Of a stretch of 64,000 nt of DNA, positions 25,902 through 36,000 are shown one piece after another. Source of the DNA: Micromonospora sp. Llam0 (GTDB taxonomy: Bacteria > Actinomycetota > Actinomycetes > Mycobacteriales > Micromonosporaceae); assembly GCF_003751085.1 (NCBI RefSeq), contig NZ_RJJY01000002.1, positions 2,046,001-2,110,000 of the forward strand. Reading direction: 5' to 3'. The stretch's first letter is position 1. Every line of letters starts with the position of its first letter. The notes under the pieces were generated by a model. The model was not told the DNA's origin and searched no databases. It worked only from the letters and a program-made list of their open reading frames with translations. The position numbers and the translations under genes are program-made.

Positions 25902-27429
25902 CCTGACCGGAGGTCCGGGCATCAGTAAGCCCGGCGCCGGTCGGACCGGCCGGCTGGCGGTGCCGGATCTGCGGTCGCGGGTCGGTGTAGAACGCCGGTT
26001 CGGCTCCGGGGCGCCAGGGCAGTGCCGCGACGAGCGCGATCAGCGCCAGGGCGAGCGAGTTTTCCATCAGTACGCCGAACAAGCCGTCGTGGTAGTGCGA
26101 GACCTGGGGCAACTGGTGCTCGTACGGCCAGATCGGCGACACCAGGAAGAGCAGGTAGAGCGCGATCGCGGCGGTGGCGTGCCGCATCCCGGTCAGGGCG
26201 GGGAACCAGATCGGGGTCCGTAGCCCGGCCACGCCGCTGATGCCGGCGCCGGTGGGCGGGTAGGTGCGCCGCGAGATCAGCCCCTTGCTGGCGCTGCGTC
26301 GCCGCAGCGCCGCGTCGGCCAGCACGATGATCGCCGGGATCACGAAGACCAGGTGGTGCGACCAGCTGATCGGGCTGATCACGTTGGCGGTGAGGCCGAT
26401 CAGGGTGAACGCGGTCAACTCGTCGCCGTCGGCGTGGGCGTGGGCGGCCCGGGACAGCCCGAGCGCCAGCAGCAGCAGGGCGAACGAGATCCAGAGCAGG
26501 CCGGGGGTCTCCATCGAGTCGTAGAGCCGGGCCAGCAGGCCGGCCAGCGACTGGTTCGGGGTCATGTCCGACACCCCGACCCGGCCGGTGTCCCACAGCA
26601 CCGAGGTGAAGTAGGTGGCCGACTCGTTGGCCGCGACGATCATCGCGCCGACGGTGACCGCAGCGGCGGTGCCGATCGCGGTGGTGGCCGCCCGCCACTG
26701 CTTGGTGATCAGCAGGTAGACGATGAACAGGGCGGGAGTCAGCTTGATCGAGCTGGCCAGGCCGATGCCGGCGCCGGCCCAGATGCCGCTGAAGAAGATC
26801 CGGCGCAGTGGGCCGCCGGTGGCCAGCCGGTGCGGCGTGGGCGCGGCGCGCCAGCGCAACGCGACCAGGTCGGCGATGATCAGAGCGAACAGCAGCAGGT
26901 TGACCTGCCCGTACCCGAGGGTTTCCCGGGACGGTTCGATGGCCACCGCGAGGGGCACCGCGAGACCGACGGTGAACCAGCGCGGCCAGCCGCAGCGGTC
27001 CGCGATCGGGCCGAGCAGCACCGCCAGCACGACGGTGAGGGCGGCGATACCGAATGCGACGTTCAGCCAGCCGGCGGTGATCATCGGAACCAGCGCCATC
27101 GGCAGCATGGTGAGGCCGGCGAATGGTGGATAGGTGAAGCCCAGGGTGGTTTCCGGTGCGATGAATGCGTACAGGTCGCCGCCGTTGGCCCACCACATGA
27201 TCGCGCCGTGGTAGATGCGCATGTCGAAGAAGTTGTACGGCCGGCCGAACATGCCGATCGCGTACCAGGCGGCGTAGCAGGTCAGCGCGACGAGGCCGAG
27301 TCGCACGAGGGTGCCGCGCTCGACGTCGCGAACCAGGCGGCGCAGCGGTGCGAGACGGCGCAGCGGTGCGAGACGACGCCGACCCAGTGGGGCGAGACGA
27401 CGGACCCGGGAACGGACGTCCGTCACCAT
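25888..27429 (-). CDS. Alpha-1,2-mannosyltransferase-like GT87 membrane protein
   Basis: A 513-residue polytopic protein with about 11-12 helices. The first outer loop (FFDMRIYHGAIMWW, GGDLYAF, GFTYPPFAGL) has the Asp and Tyr-Pro-Pro-Phe pattern of the Rv2181/PimE group of polyprenyl-phosphomannose-dependent mannosyltransferases. It probably adds mannose to lipomannan-type or other envelope glycans outside the membrane. The N-terminus carries RRLAPL repeats coded by an 18-base tandem duplication (27338-27373). It shares no function with the convergent moa genes. Confidence 0.78.
   Translation of the reverse strand: MVTDVRSRVRRLAPLGRRRLAPLRRLAPLRRLVRDVERGTLVRLGLVALTCYAAWYAIGMFGRPYNFFDMRIYHGAIMWWANGGDLYAFIAPETTLGFTYPPFAGLTMLPMALVPMITAGWLNVAFGIAALTVVLAVLLGPIADRCGWPRWFTVGLAVPLAVAIEPSRETLGYGQVNLLLFALIIADLVALRWRAAPTPHRLATGGPLRRIFFSGIWAGAGIGLASSIKLTPALFIVYLLITKQWRAATTAIGTAAAVTVGAMIVAANESATYFTSVLWDTGRVGVSDMTPNQSLAGLLARLYDSMETPGLLWISFALLLLALGLSRAAHAHADGDELTAFTLIGLTANVISPISWSHHLVFVIPAIIVLADAALRRRSASKGLISRRTYPPTGAGISGVAGLRTPIWFPALTGMRHATAAIALYLLFLVSPIWPYEHQLPQVSHYHDGLFGVLMENSLALALIALVAALPWRPGAEPAFYTDPRPQIRHRQPAGPTGAGLTDARTSGQVRGS
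27338..27373. repeat. Two exact 18-base tandem repeats
   Basis: cggcgcagcggtgcgaga occurs twice in a row near the 5' end of the mannosyltransferase gene and encodes the repeated basic RRLAPL segment; a more diverged third unit follows. Confidence 0.85.
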
Positions 27430-27663
27430 GATCTACCCACCCCCGGTCGTTGATCGCAGTCTGCCCAGTGCCCGTCCGAGCCTAGAACGCAGCGGCGTCC
27501 GGCGGCGGGCGCGTTACCCTACCGTGTCCGATCCCACACTAGTTCGCGATATTTCCACCGCGTTAACGCTGTGTGTTGTGTTCTATCTGTTTCGTGGTTC
27601 TCGATGCCCAACTACGCACTGAAGTCCGATATTTACCGCCCACCGTTCCGCTAGATCTACAGG

Positions 27664-28242
27664 TCAACCGGGCAGTCGCCGGGCGGTGGCGGCGGACCGG
27701 ACCGCGATCCGGGCGTCCCGGCGTGCCGAGTGCACCGCCCGCCGCACCGACCGTCGGCTCTGCCGCATCGACCGTCGGCCCTGCCGGACGGCCCGGCTGG
27801 TTCGCCAGCGTAGACCCGGCCGACCCTCAGTATCCGCGGCAGCGAGCAGCAGCCCGCCCAGAAGGCCCAGATTCTTGAGAAAGTGCACCTGATGGAGTTG
27901 TCGTTCGGTCGGGTCCGTCGCCGACCAGAACGGATGACCAGCCACCGTGGTGGGCACCAGCGAAGCCGCCAGCACCGCTGCGGCCGGCCGGGTCAGCCGA
28001 CCGGTCGCCAGCAGCAGACCACCGGCGAGCTGGGTGGCACCGTGCAGCCGGACCAGACTCTCGGTATCGGTCGGCAGCCGGGGTGCGGCCCGTTCGATTA
28101 TCGGAGCGACCCGGTCGGTGACCGTCTTCGCTCGTTCGGCGTACTGCGCAGGGCTGGCCACCGCGCGGGCGCCGCTGACGATGAAGATGCCGCTGAGCAG
28201 AGCGCGGGCAGTGGTGCGTACGGGTCTCATGCTCCTTGTCAT
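27664..28242 (-). CDS. DoxX-family membrane protein
   Basis: A 192-residue protein. The first 130 residues match the DoxX four-helix family (ALLSGIFIVSGARAVASP, LHGATQLAGGLLLATGR, HQVHFLKNLGLLGGLLLAAAD). The last 55 residues are a very basic tail rich in RRS repeats. Function is unknown; DoxX proteins have been linked to redox and envelope stress. The ATG at 28242 is used. An ATG at 28230 follows AAGGAG too closely to be preferred. Confidence 0.85.
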   Translation of the reverse strand: MTRSMRPVRTTARALLSGIFIVSGARAVASPAQYAERAKTVTDRVAPIIERAAPRLPTDTESLVRLHGATQLAGGLLLATGRLTRPAAAVLAASLVPTTVAGHPFWSATDPTERQLHQVHFLKNLGLLGGLLLAAADTEGRPGLRWRTSRAVRQGRRSMRQSRRSVRRAVHSARRDARIAVRSAATARRLPG

Positions 28243-28322
28243 ACCCGGTTGGGCGGTCTGTTACCCGGCAAACCGGTGAGCTGTCGGGTAGCGGCGGGGT
28301 TGCCGGGCCGCACCGGGCGTGG

Positions 28323-29627
28323 TCAACCGGGCTGGGTGCGCAGGTACCGGCCGAAGTGCGGCACGGTGAACGCGACCGTGCCGCGCTCGCCCGAGTAGAT
28401 CAACCCCTTCTTGATCAGGGCGTCCCGGGCCGGCGACAAGCTGGCCGGTTTCCGGCCGAGGGACCGCGCGATCTCGGCGGTCGGCACCGCCGGGTCGATG
28501 TCCGTCGTCGTCGCCGGATCGGGCGGCACATCGCCCGTTGCGGCGTCGGCACCCTCGATGCCCGGTGCGGGACCGTCCACCGGGCTCCCGGAGGCGAGCA
28601 CGGCCATCGCCCGCATGTACTCACGCTCCGCCGGGGTGGCCCGTTCGAACCGGGAGCCGAAGAACCCGACCGCGAGTTCCGCTTCGGCCTCCGGCGCGGC
28701 GACCCGCACGTCGGCGGCGGTGATCGGCGAGCGCGGGGCATGGTCCCAGGTCGCCTTGCCGTAGGCCTGCACGAAGTACGGGTATCCGCCGGACTTGTCG
28801 TAGAGCAGGTCGAGGGCCTTCGCCTCGTACTCGACCTGCTCGCGGGCGGCCGGCGCGGTGAGTGCCTGGTCGGCGGCGACCCGGTCCAGTCGGTCGATCC
28901 GCTGGTAACGGAACAGCCGCTCAGAGTAGGACTTGGCGGCGGAGAGCACCGCCGGCAGGTGCGGCAGCCCGGCTCCGACGACGATCAGCGGCCCGCCGAG
29001 CTGCGACAGCTCGTGACAGGCCGCGCAGAGCGCGGAGACGTCGGTCGCGTCGACGTCCTGCATCTCGTCGATGAACAGCGCGATCCCGGTGCCGACGTCG
29101 GTGGCCACCGCGGCGGCGTCGGTGAACAGCTCCACCAGGTCGATCTCGATGTCGCCGGAGTCGGCCCGCCCGGTCGCCGCCGGCACGTCGATGCCCGGCT
29201 GCCAGCGGTCGCGCAGCCGAGGTTGGGCGTTGCCGCGTCCGCCGGCGGCCGGCGGGTTCGCGCGCAGCGCGAAGGCCTTCAGTACGCCGAGAAAGTCGTC
29301 GATCCGTTCAGGTGCCCGGTGCCGGGGCGCGAGCTCGCGTACCGCCATGTGCAGTGCGGCGGCGACCGGGCGGCGCAGCGACTGGTCCGGCCGGGCCTCG
29401 ATCTTGCCGGTGCCCCAGAGTCGGGCGATGGCCTGGGACCGGAGTGCGTTGAGCAGGACGGTCTTGCCCACTCCGCGCAGGCCGGTGAGCATCAGGCTGC
29501 GCTCCGGGCGGCCTCGGGCGACGCGTTCCAGGACCACGTCGAAGACGTCCAGTTCGCGGCCACGGCCGGCGAGTTCGGGCGGACGTTGGCCGGCGCCGGG
29601 GGCGTACGGATTCCGGATCGGATCCAT
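28323..29627 (-). CDS. AAA ATPase with C-terminal winged helix (Orc/ExeA-like)
   Basis: A 434-residue protein beginning MDPIRNPYAPGAGQRPPELAGR, then Walker A GLRGVGKTVLL at about 50-60 and Walker B ALFIDEMQD at about 170. After the ATPase core comes a helical lid (GGYPYFVQAYGKATWD) and a C-terminal winged-helix (EIARSLGRKPASLSPARDALIKKG, then YSGERGTVAFTVPHFGRYL). Such STAND/Orc1-like ATPases bind DNA, but the role of this one is unknown. A TACGGT -10 motif 7 bases before the ATG at 29627 suggests a leaderless transcript. Two copies of an identical palindrome lie upstream. Confidence 0.75.
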   Translation of the reverse strand: MDPIRNPYAPGAGQRPPELAGRGRELDVFDVVLERVARGRPERSLMLTGLRGVGKTVLLNALRSQAIARLWGTGKIEARPDQSLRRPVAAALHMAVRELAPRHRAPERIDDFLGVLKAFALRANPPAAGGRGNAQPRLRDRWQPGIDVPAATGRADSGDIEIDLVELFTDAAAVATDVGTGIALFIDEMQDVDATDVSALCAACHELSQLGGPLIVVGAGLPHLPAVLSAAKSYSERLFRYQRIDRLDRVAADQALTAPAAREQVEYEAKALDLLYDKSGGYPYFVQAYGKATWDHAPRSPITAADVRVAAPEAEAELAVGFFGSRFERATPAEREYMRAMAVLASGSPVDGPAPGIEGADAATGDVPPDPATTTDIDPAVPTAEIARSLGRKPASLSPARDALIKKGLIYSGERGTVAFTVPHFGRYLRTQPG

Positions 29628-29648
29628 GTCTGGCACCGTATCGGGCCG

Positions 29649-29666
29649 TCTAGCGTCTGCGCTAGA
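29649..29666. promoter_or_regulatory. Palindrome TCTAGC-N6-GCTAGA, copy 1 (putative operator)
   Basis: TCTAGCG and CGCTAGA arms around TCTG, centred about 31 bases upstream of the AAA ATPase start. The same TCTAGC-N6-GCTAGA pattern recurs exactly 120 bases away (29769-29786). Confidence 0.55.
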
Positions 29667-29748
29667 ACCGGGTATAGGTCCCGATCGTGTCGGCCCACGT
29701 CCTGCCGGCACCTCGGCCGGTCGGCCCGCCCGGCCCTCTGCCCGACGG

Positions 29749-29806
29749 TCGACCAATGACTAGGGCTCTCTAGCGTGACAGCTAGAGAGCCCTAGTCATT
29801 GGTCGA
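29749..29806. terminator. Perfect 26-base hairpin with operator-like core
   Basis: Arms 29749-29774 and 29781-29806 are perfectly complementary around a 6-base loop (GTGACA). It lies 11 bases after the stop of the LppU-like gene (minus strand), so it probably terminates that transcript. Its apex is a second copy of TCTAGC-N6-GCTAGA (29769-29786). Confidence 0.75.
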
Positions 29807-29817
29807 GAACGCCCCGG

Positions 29818-30603
29818 TCAGAGCTCCTTCATGCAGAGCACGTAGTTGAGGACCTGCTCACCGGTGTCGTGCGTGTAGGTGGTGTCGGTGTCCGGGTGGC
29901 CGAAGATCGGATCGTCGCAGCGTTCCGTGTCGGTGGTCAGCGGAATGCGGGCCAGCACCTCGAAGGTGCCCGGATCGCAGGCGACCTTGCGCAGCACGGC
30001 GTCCTCGTCCGAACCGTCGTTGACCACACAGTCGCCGACCACGATCAGATCGTCGCTGCCGCCGGGCAGCGGTGCCGAATCGGGGTCCTCGCCCTGCTGA
30101 TCGTCGGGCACACCGGTGGAAACGTCCACCGTCGGCAGTTCCTCGCTCGCGGTCGAGGTGCCGCCGTCGGCCAACGCGAACAACCCGATCACGCCGCAGC
30201 CGCAGAACAACAGCAACACCAGCGCGCCGATCACCAGCCCGATGATGAGCCCGGTGCGTGACTTCTTCGGCGGTGGGGCACCGGGCATCCCGGGCGGCGG
30301 CGGGCCCCAACCCGGTGGCGGAGGCGGAGGGAAGCCACCACCCGACCCGGGCGGTGGCGGGTAGCCGCCGCCACCTGAGGTCGGCGGTGGCGGGTAGCCG
30401 CCACTCGGATCGGGCGGTGGGTAGCCGCCGGGCTGGTACGGCGAGGAGTAGGGCGTTGTCGGATCAGGGGCACCGGAGCCCGGGGGCGGGTAACCGGAGC
30501 CCGGAGGTGGGTAACCGGAACCAGGCGGGGGGTAACCGGACTGACCGGCGGGGTCGTCGGGCTGTCCCGGACCGGGGTAGCCCGGCGGACCGTAGCTGGA
30601 CAT
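29818..30603 (-). CDS. LppU/SCO3897-like membrane protein with Pro-rich tail, copy 1
   Basis: A 261-residue protein: a Gly/Pro/Tyr-rich cytoplasmic region (1-112) with GYPPPGS repeats, a transmembrane helix (SRTGLIIGLVIGALVLLLF, about 116-140) and an extracytoplasmic domain of about 120 residues. The outer domain contains VGDCVVND, VACDPGTFEVLARI, ERCDDP and VLCMKEL, a four-cysteine pattern shared with the next gene and typical of the actinobacterial LppU/SCO3897 family, whose function is not known. It is preceded by AGGGAG overlapping a third, imperfect copy of the CTAGC palindrome. Confidence 0.7.
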   Translation of the reverse strand: MSSYGPPGYPGPGQPDDPAGQSGYPPPGSGYPPPGSGYPPPGSGAPDPTTPYSSPYQPGGYPPPDPSGGYPPPPTSGGGGYPPPPGSGGGFPPPPPPGWGPPPPGMPGAPPPKKSRTGLIIGLVIGALVLLLFCGCGVIGLFALADGGTSTASEELPTVDVSTGVPDDQQGEDPDSAPLPGGSDDLIVVGDCVVNDGSDEDAVLRKVACDPGTFEVLARIPLTTDTERCDDPIFGHPDTDTTYTHDTGEQVLNYVLCMKEL

Positions 30604-30748
30604 GATCTCCCTAGCGTCGTCGCTGGATCAGGCGGGGCGGTGCCCGCCTGGCACGGATCTCACCCGCCGGGCAGGGGTCCAGCGGATCAACTGTGCTACC
30701 GGAACGGTAACCAACGGCTGCCATCCGGCGGCAGCCTCACCGGTCAGT

Positions 30749-31684
30749 TCACCGCTGCCTGAGACAGAGCACGAAATCAAGGGCGTCCAGCTGGCTGTTG
30801 AAGAAATACCAGTTGGTGTAGCCCTCGACGTCCGCGCACTTGGTTTTCGCGTCCTCTTCGCCGTCGGTGACGCCATCGAAGCGGGCGAGCACCTCGTACG
30901 CGCCGGAGTCACAATCCGTGATCGTCAGGACCGGCGTCTCCTCCTCCACCTCGGCCTCGTTGCGGACGCACTGCCCGACGTCGACGAACCGGGCGTCGTT
31001 CGACGAGGTCGGTGTCGGAGTGGGGCTGGGCTGGTCGGCCTCGGCGGTCGGCTCGGGCTGCTCCGACGGGGCCGCGGACGGCGCGTCGTCCGGCTCGGAG
31101 GTCGGTGCCGTCAACTCCGCCCCAGCGTCCGGCGTCTCATCGCGGGTCAGAACGTAGACGCCGGCCGCGCCGCCCCCGCAGAGCAGCACCGTCAGGCCGA
31201 TCAACATGGCGAGCAGTCCGCCGCTCAGCCCACCGCGCCCGGAACGGCGCGGTTCCGCCGCCGGCTCCCACGCTGGTGCCGCGCCCGGCTGCTGCTGGCC
31301 TCCGTCTGAGTACGGCTGCTGGCCGCCCGGCTGCTGCCACGGCTGGTCACCGCCGGACTGCTGCCACGTCTGGTCGTCGGCCCCGGCCCAGCCCTGGGCG
31401 GGTTGGGCCGGCGAATGCCAGTTCTGGTCGCCGGCCGAGGTGTGCTGCCCGTACCCCTGCCAGTCGGGACCGGCGGGCGGAGGCTGCCCGGTCGACCAGT
31501 CCGGCTGCGCGCCGCCGTGCCACTGCTGGCCCGGTGCCTCGGTAGGCGCGTCACCCCAGGGGCCGGGCGGCCCGCCCCAGGGATCGGACGGCTCCCGGTA
31601 CGGCTCCGACGGCTCCCGACGATCGGGCCACCGGTCTGGCTGCTCACCCGGGTACGGCCCGCCGGGCGGTCCGTATTGCGACAT
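30749..31684 (-). CDS. LppU/SCO3897-like membrane protein, copy 2
   Basis: A 311-residue paralogue of the downstream gene with the same plan: Gly/Pro/Gln/Trp-rich cytoplasmic tail (1-165), one transmembrane helix (GGLLAMLIGLTVLLCGGG), an acidic Ser/Pro-rich spacer, and a C-terminal domain with VGQCVRNE, ITDCDSGAYEVLARF, KTKCADVEG and FVLCLRQR. AGGAGG precedes the ATG at 31684. The two genes lie in tandem and probably arose by duplication. Confidence 0.7.
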   Translation of the reverse strand: MSQYGPPGGPYPGEQPDRWPDRREPSEPYREPSDPWGGPPGPWGDAPTEAPGQQWHGGAQPDWSTGQPPPAGPDWQGYGQHTSAGDQNWHSPAQPAQGWAGADDQTWQQSGGDQPWQQPGGQQPYSDGGQQQPGAAPAWEPAAEPRRSGRGGLSGGLLAMLIGLTVLLCGGGAAGVYVLTRDETPDAGAELTAPTSEPDDAPSAAPSEQPEPTAEADQPSPTPTPTSSNDARFVDVGQCVRNEAEVEEETPVLTITDCDSGAYEVLARFDGVTDGEEDAKTKCADVEGYTNWYFFNSQLDALDFVLCLRQR

Positions 31685-31840
31685 GTCCTGTCCTCCTGCG
31701 CGGCGGTTCCGGCCCCGGCTGTCCGCTCGGGTCGGCGATGACAAGCGTCACCGTAGCGTGAGCACCCCACCTGCTCACCTCCCCGAAGCGCGCCAACCGC
31801 CGCCGAGCCGTCCGATTCCGGCTATGCGCCGACGCCCGGT

Positions 31841-32893
31841 TCAGCGGACGAACAGGGTCGCCCGACCATCCCGGATCCCGACGATCTGCCCGAAGGAATT
31901 GATCTCCACGATCTCGTCGGTCGCGCGCAGACCCAGTGTCGTCAGGTCGATCATCGTGCCGGCCCGCCACCGGAACGGATGCCGGCTCCCAGCCGCGGTG
32001 TCGGCGTGCCCGATGACGACGCCCCGGTCGTTGATCGCGACCGCGAAGCTGTGTGCGCCGCCCAGGGTGCCCAGGTCGCGGATCACCCCGTCCCGCCACA
32101 GGTACGCGTGTGAGTCCCCGTTGTGCGTGGTCGAGGAACCGACGATTTCCCGCCGGTTGTTGACGTCCGCCGGCTGGTTCGGCCACAACCCGTCGCCGCC
32201 CAGGTCACCGAGGTCGGTCAGCACACCCCGGTGCCAGCGGGCACCCCGACAGTTGCAGGGGTAGCCAGGGGTTGGCTCGTACTCGCCGACAATGTCGCCC
32301 CAGTTGTTGATACCGACCTGTGCCGAGTACGGGTTGTTGTGCCACAGCGGGGTCAGGGTGCCCCGGCGCCACGTGAAGCTCTGGTCCGGCGACGTCGACT
32401 CACCGGTGCCGAACACCACCCCCCAGTCGTTGATCGAGATCCCGTAGGAGGCCGTGGCCTGAGGGTGCAGCCGGTCGATCACCGTGAATTCGCCCCGATG
32501 CCAGGTCGCGGCGTGTGAGCCGCTGCCGCCCCACACCGTGCCCACCACGGTGCCGGCCTCGTTGATCTCGGAAGCTGTGAACCGGTCGAAGCCGGCCGGC
32601 GGGTCCAGCCGCGTCACCTGCCCGGCCTGCCAGAGATAACCGTTCCCGGTACCGGATCCGAGGACCTGACCACGATCGTTGATGGTCAGACTCCGGTAGT
32701 TGACGGTGAAGCCCAGGTCGATGGCGCGGTAGGGCCGATCCGCCGGGGTGAAGTGGGCCGCCCCGGTCGCCCGGTCCTGCGCGGCCGCCGGTCCGGCCAT
32801 CGTCACGCCGGTCAGGATCAACATGCTGGTGGCGGCCAGCGAGACCGCCCGGCGGCGAGGGGTTCGGGTGACACTGGACTGAACTCGGCGCAT
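31841..32893 (-). CDS. Secreted HAF-repeat (DUF3466-like) beta-propeller protein
   Basis: A 350-residue protein with a basic start, a signal peptide (about 1-38, ending AGPAAAQD) and seven or so repeats of the HAF type: IDLG..., INDRGQVLG, FLWQAG or YLWRDGVIRDLGTLGG, AVAINDRGVVIG. These repeats probably fold as an extracellular propeller. Ligand unknown. Monocistronic by spacing. Confidence 0.8.
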   Translation of the reverse strand: MRRVQSSVTRTPRRRAVSLAATSMLILTGVTMAGPAAAQDRATGAAHFTPADRPYRAIDLGFTVNYRSLTINDRGQVLGSGTGNGYLWQAGQVTRLDPPAGFDRFTASEINEAGTVVGTVWGGSGSHAATWHRGEFTVIDRLHPQATASYGISINDWGVVFGTGESTSPDQSFTWRRGTLTPLWHNNPYSAQVGINNWGDIVGEYEPTPGYPCNCRGARWHRGVLTDLGDLGGDGLWPNQPADVNNRREIVGSSTTHNGDSHAYLWRDGVIRDLGTLGGAHSFAVAINDRGVVIGHADTAAGSRHPFRWRAGTMIDLTTLGLRATDEIVEINSFGQIVGIRDGRATLFVR

Positions 32894-33092
32894 CGCTGAT
32901 TCCCTGCTGTTGCTGGAAGAGCCGGATCCGGACGAGGTCGCGGATACCGAGAGTGCGCTGTATGAGTCGCACGGTAACTACACCGTGTGCCACTCGAATG
33001 GCGGGAGTCAATGTCTGATCGGGGCGGTGTCGGACACGTGACAGCTGTCCTTGTCCGTACCGCAGACCCACTACAGCAGGACAGTGGATCCA

Positions 33093-36000
33093 CTACAGCA
33101 GGCGGAGCTGGCGGTCCTTGGGCCGGCGTGGCCCTTCGTCGCCGAGCCGGTCGAACAGCCCCGCGTCGATCGCGTCCAGGAACGGCGTCGGTCGGGTCTC
33201 CCGCTCGCTGCCGTGCCGGGCCCGGCGGCGGGCATGCGAGAGGAAAAGCCGGTCCTGGGCCCGGGTCAGGCCGACGAAGAACAGCCGCCGCTCCTCGGCG
33301 ACGTCGTCATCGGCCGGCGTGGTACCGGGGAAGCGCAGCGGTAGCAGGCCGTCCTCACAGCCGACCAGGAAGACCACCGGGAACTCCAGGCCCTTCGCCG
33401 CGTGCAGGGTAAGCAGGGTCACCGCTTCAGCCCGTGGATCCAGCGCGTCCACCTCGGCGCCGGTCTCCAACTGGGACAGCAGCATCGGCAGGTCGTCGCC
33501 GCAGCGGCGGGCCAGCGGAGTGAGCAGCTCCACCGCCGACCAGACGTCCGCCGGCGACAGCTGCGGACCGGCCGGCACGTCCAGCGTCGGCATGGTGAGC
33601 CGGTCGGCCAGCACCTGCCCGGCGAGCCGGACCCGGGCGGCCAGCGAACCGTCCAGCCCACCACCGGCGTGCCGCAGCTCGCGGGCGATCGCCGTCACCC
33701 CCGGCCGGTCCCGCAGCCGGTTGTGCGACCGCTTCTGCACCGGCACACCGGCCCGGGTCAGCGCGTCCACGATCGGACCGGACTGCGCGTCGGTGCGGTA
33801 CAGCACGGCGATGTCGGAGAACGACACCGACGAGATCTGCCCGTCGATCCGCCCGGAATCCAACGAACGGTGCGAGATCCCGCCGACAAGTTCGTCGACC
33901 GTACGCACCACGAACGCCGCCTCGTCGGCGGCCGTACCGGCCGGGTAGAGCCCGATCAGCGGCGCCTGCGGATCGAGTCGGGCCGGCTCCAACCGCCGGC
34001 CGCGGACCAGCGAGCCGGGCGCGATGGCCTGCACCGCGGCGGCCAGGATCGGCGCCGCCGACCGGTAGTTGCGGGCCAACCGGACCAGGCGGGCGTCGAC
34101 GAAATCCTCCGAGAAGCGCAGGAAGTAGCGGACGTCGGCGCCACGGAACGAGTAGATCGCCTGATCCGGGTCGCCGATCGCGCACAGGTTGCCGTCCGCC
34201 GGGCTGAGCAGCCGCAGCAGCTCGTACTGGTCGGCGTCGACGTCCTGGTACTCGTCGACGAAGATCCACCGCCAGCGGTCCCGGTAGCGGGCCACCAGCT
34301 TCTGGTCGTCGCGCAGCAGCCGCAGCGGCAGGGTGACCAGCTCGTCCAGGTCGACCAGGCCGGCCGCGCGCAGCAGCTTGGCGTACGTGGCGTCGTCCTC
34401 GCCGGCCTCGGCGCGGGCCCGCTCCCGCTCGGTGTCGTCGGCGATGCGGAACGTCGCCGGTAGCCCGGCCGCCTTCGGGTTCTCCCGCAGGATCGTCAAC
34501 CCCAGCGAGTGGAAGGTGGCCACGGTGACGTCCTCGGCCACCGGGCCGAGCAGTCCGTCGAGCCGGTGGCGTAGCTCCTCGGCGGCCCGGCGGGTGAAGG
34601 TGATCGCCAGGCAGCGTTCCGGGAAGACGTTCAGCTCGGCGCACAGGTACGCGATTCGGTGGGTCAACGTCCGGGTCTTGCCGGTGCCGGGCCCGGCGAC
34701 GATCAGCAGCGGCCCGCCCGGCGCGGACGCGGCGACCCGCTGCATCGCGTCGAGCCGGTCCAGCAAACCGGTGCCGACCTCCTCCATGCCGGCCAGCATC
34801 GGCTCGAACGGCTCATGCGGCGACGGCGTCGGCGGCGGCGGGATCGGCGGTGCCGCCGGCTCCGGCCCGGCCCGCCCGGACCGGGCCGCCCGCGTCGGCC
34901 GCCCACCGGAGCCGGACCGGCCGGCCCCAGCCTTGGACTGTCCGGTCCCGGCCCTGGACTGTCCGCCGCGCCGGGCACCGGCCGGTGCCGGTTCGCCGGC
35001 GGCCGCCGACTCGGCGGCCGGGCGCTGCGCCGGCACGGGTACGTCGAACAGCGCCTCCGGCTGACCGGCGCCGCCGCCGGCGGCCAGCTCCCCGGGCGCG
35101 AACAGGGTGATCACCCCGTACTCGCCGTCGTAGCCCGGCACCCGACGGACCTCGCCGCGACGCAGCCGGGTGATCGCCTCACCGAGCAGTTCGCCGCCGA
35201 CCCGCCGGATGTCCTCCACCGGCACCTTGGTCAGGATGTCCAGTTCGGGGCCAAGTGCGGCGACCAGGTTGACCACCTGACCTTCGACGGTCTTCGACCG
35301 GGCACCGACCCGGTTGATCTCGCCGACGATCTCCGGCAGCGCCACCAGGTGGGTGACCTGCTTGGCGTGGGCCGGCCGGTGCCCGTCCGGCCGGTCGGCG
35401 AGATCCTCGACCCGGCTGAGCACCCCGACGGTGAGCGGCTTGCCGCACTGCGGGCAGCGACCGGCGGCCTGTCGGGTCTGCTCCGGAGCCCAGTTGACGC
35501 CGCAGTTGCGGTGCCCGTCGGCGTGGTACTTGCCCTCCTCGGGGAAGAACTCGATGGTGCCGACCAGCCCGTCGCCGGTGCGCAGCGCCTCGCGTACCGC
35601 GTAGTAGTCCAGCGCGCTGTCCAGCACGGTGGCCTCCCGGGCCAGCGCCGGCGGCGAATGCGCGTCGGAGTTCGACACCAGCTGGTAGCCGTCGAGGCTG
35701 GACACCCGCCAGTTCATCGCCGGATCCGATGACAGCCCGGTCTCGACGGCGAAGATGTGCCCGGCCAGGTCGGCGTAGCAGTCGGCGATCGCGTCGAAGC
35801 CGGACTTGGAGCCGAGCGCCGAGAACCACGGCGTCCAGATGTGCGCCGGCACCAGATAGCCGTCCGCGCTCGCCTCCAGGGTGATCTCCAGCAGGTCGCG
35901 GGAGTCCAGTCCGAGGATCGGCCGGCCGTCGGAGCCGAGGTTGCCGATCCGGCCCAGCGCCGTGTTGAACCGGGCCACCGCGTCCAGATCCGGCAGGTAG

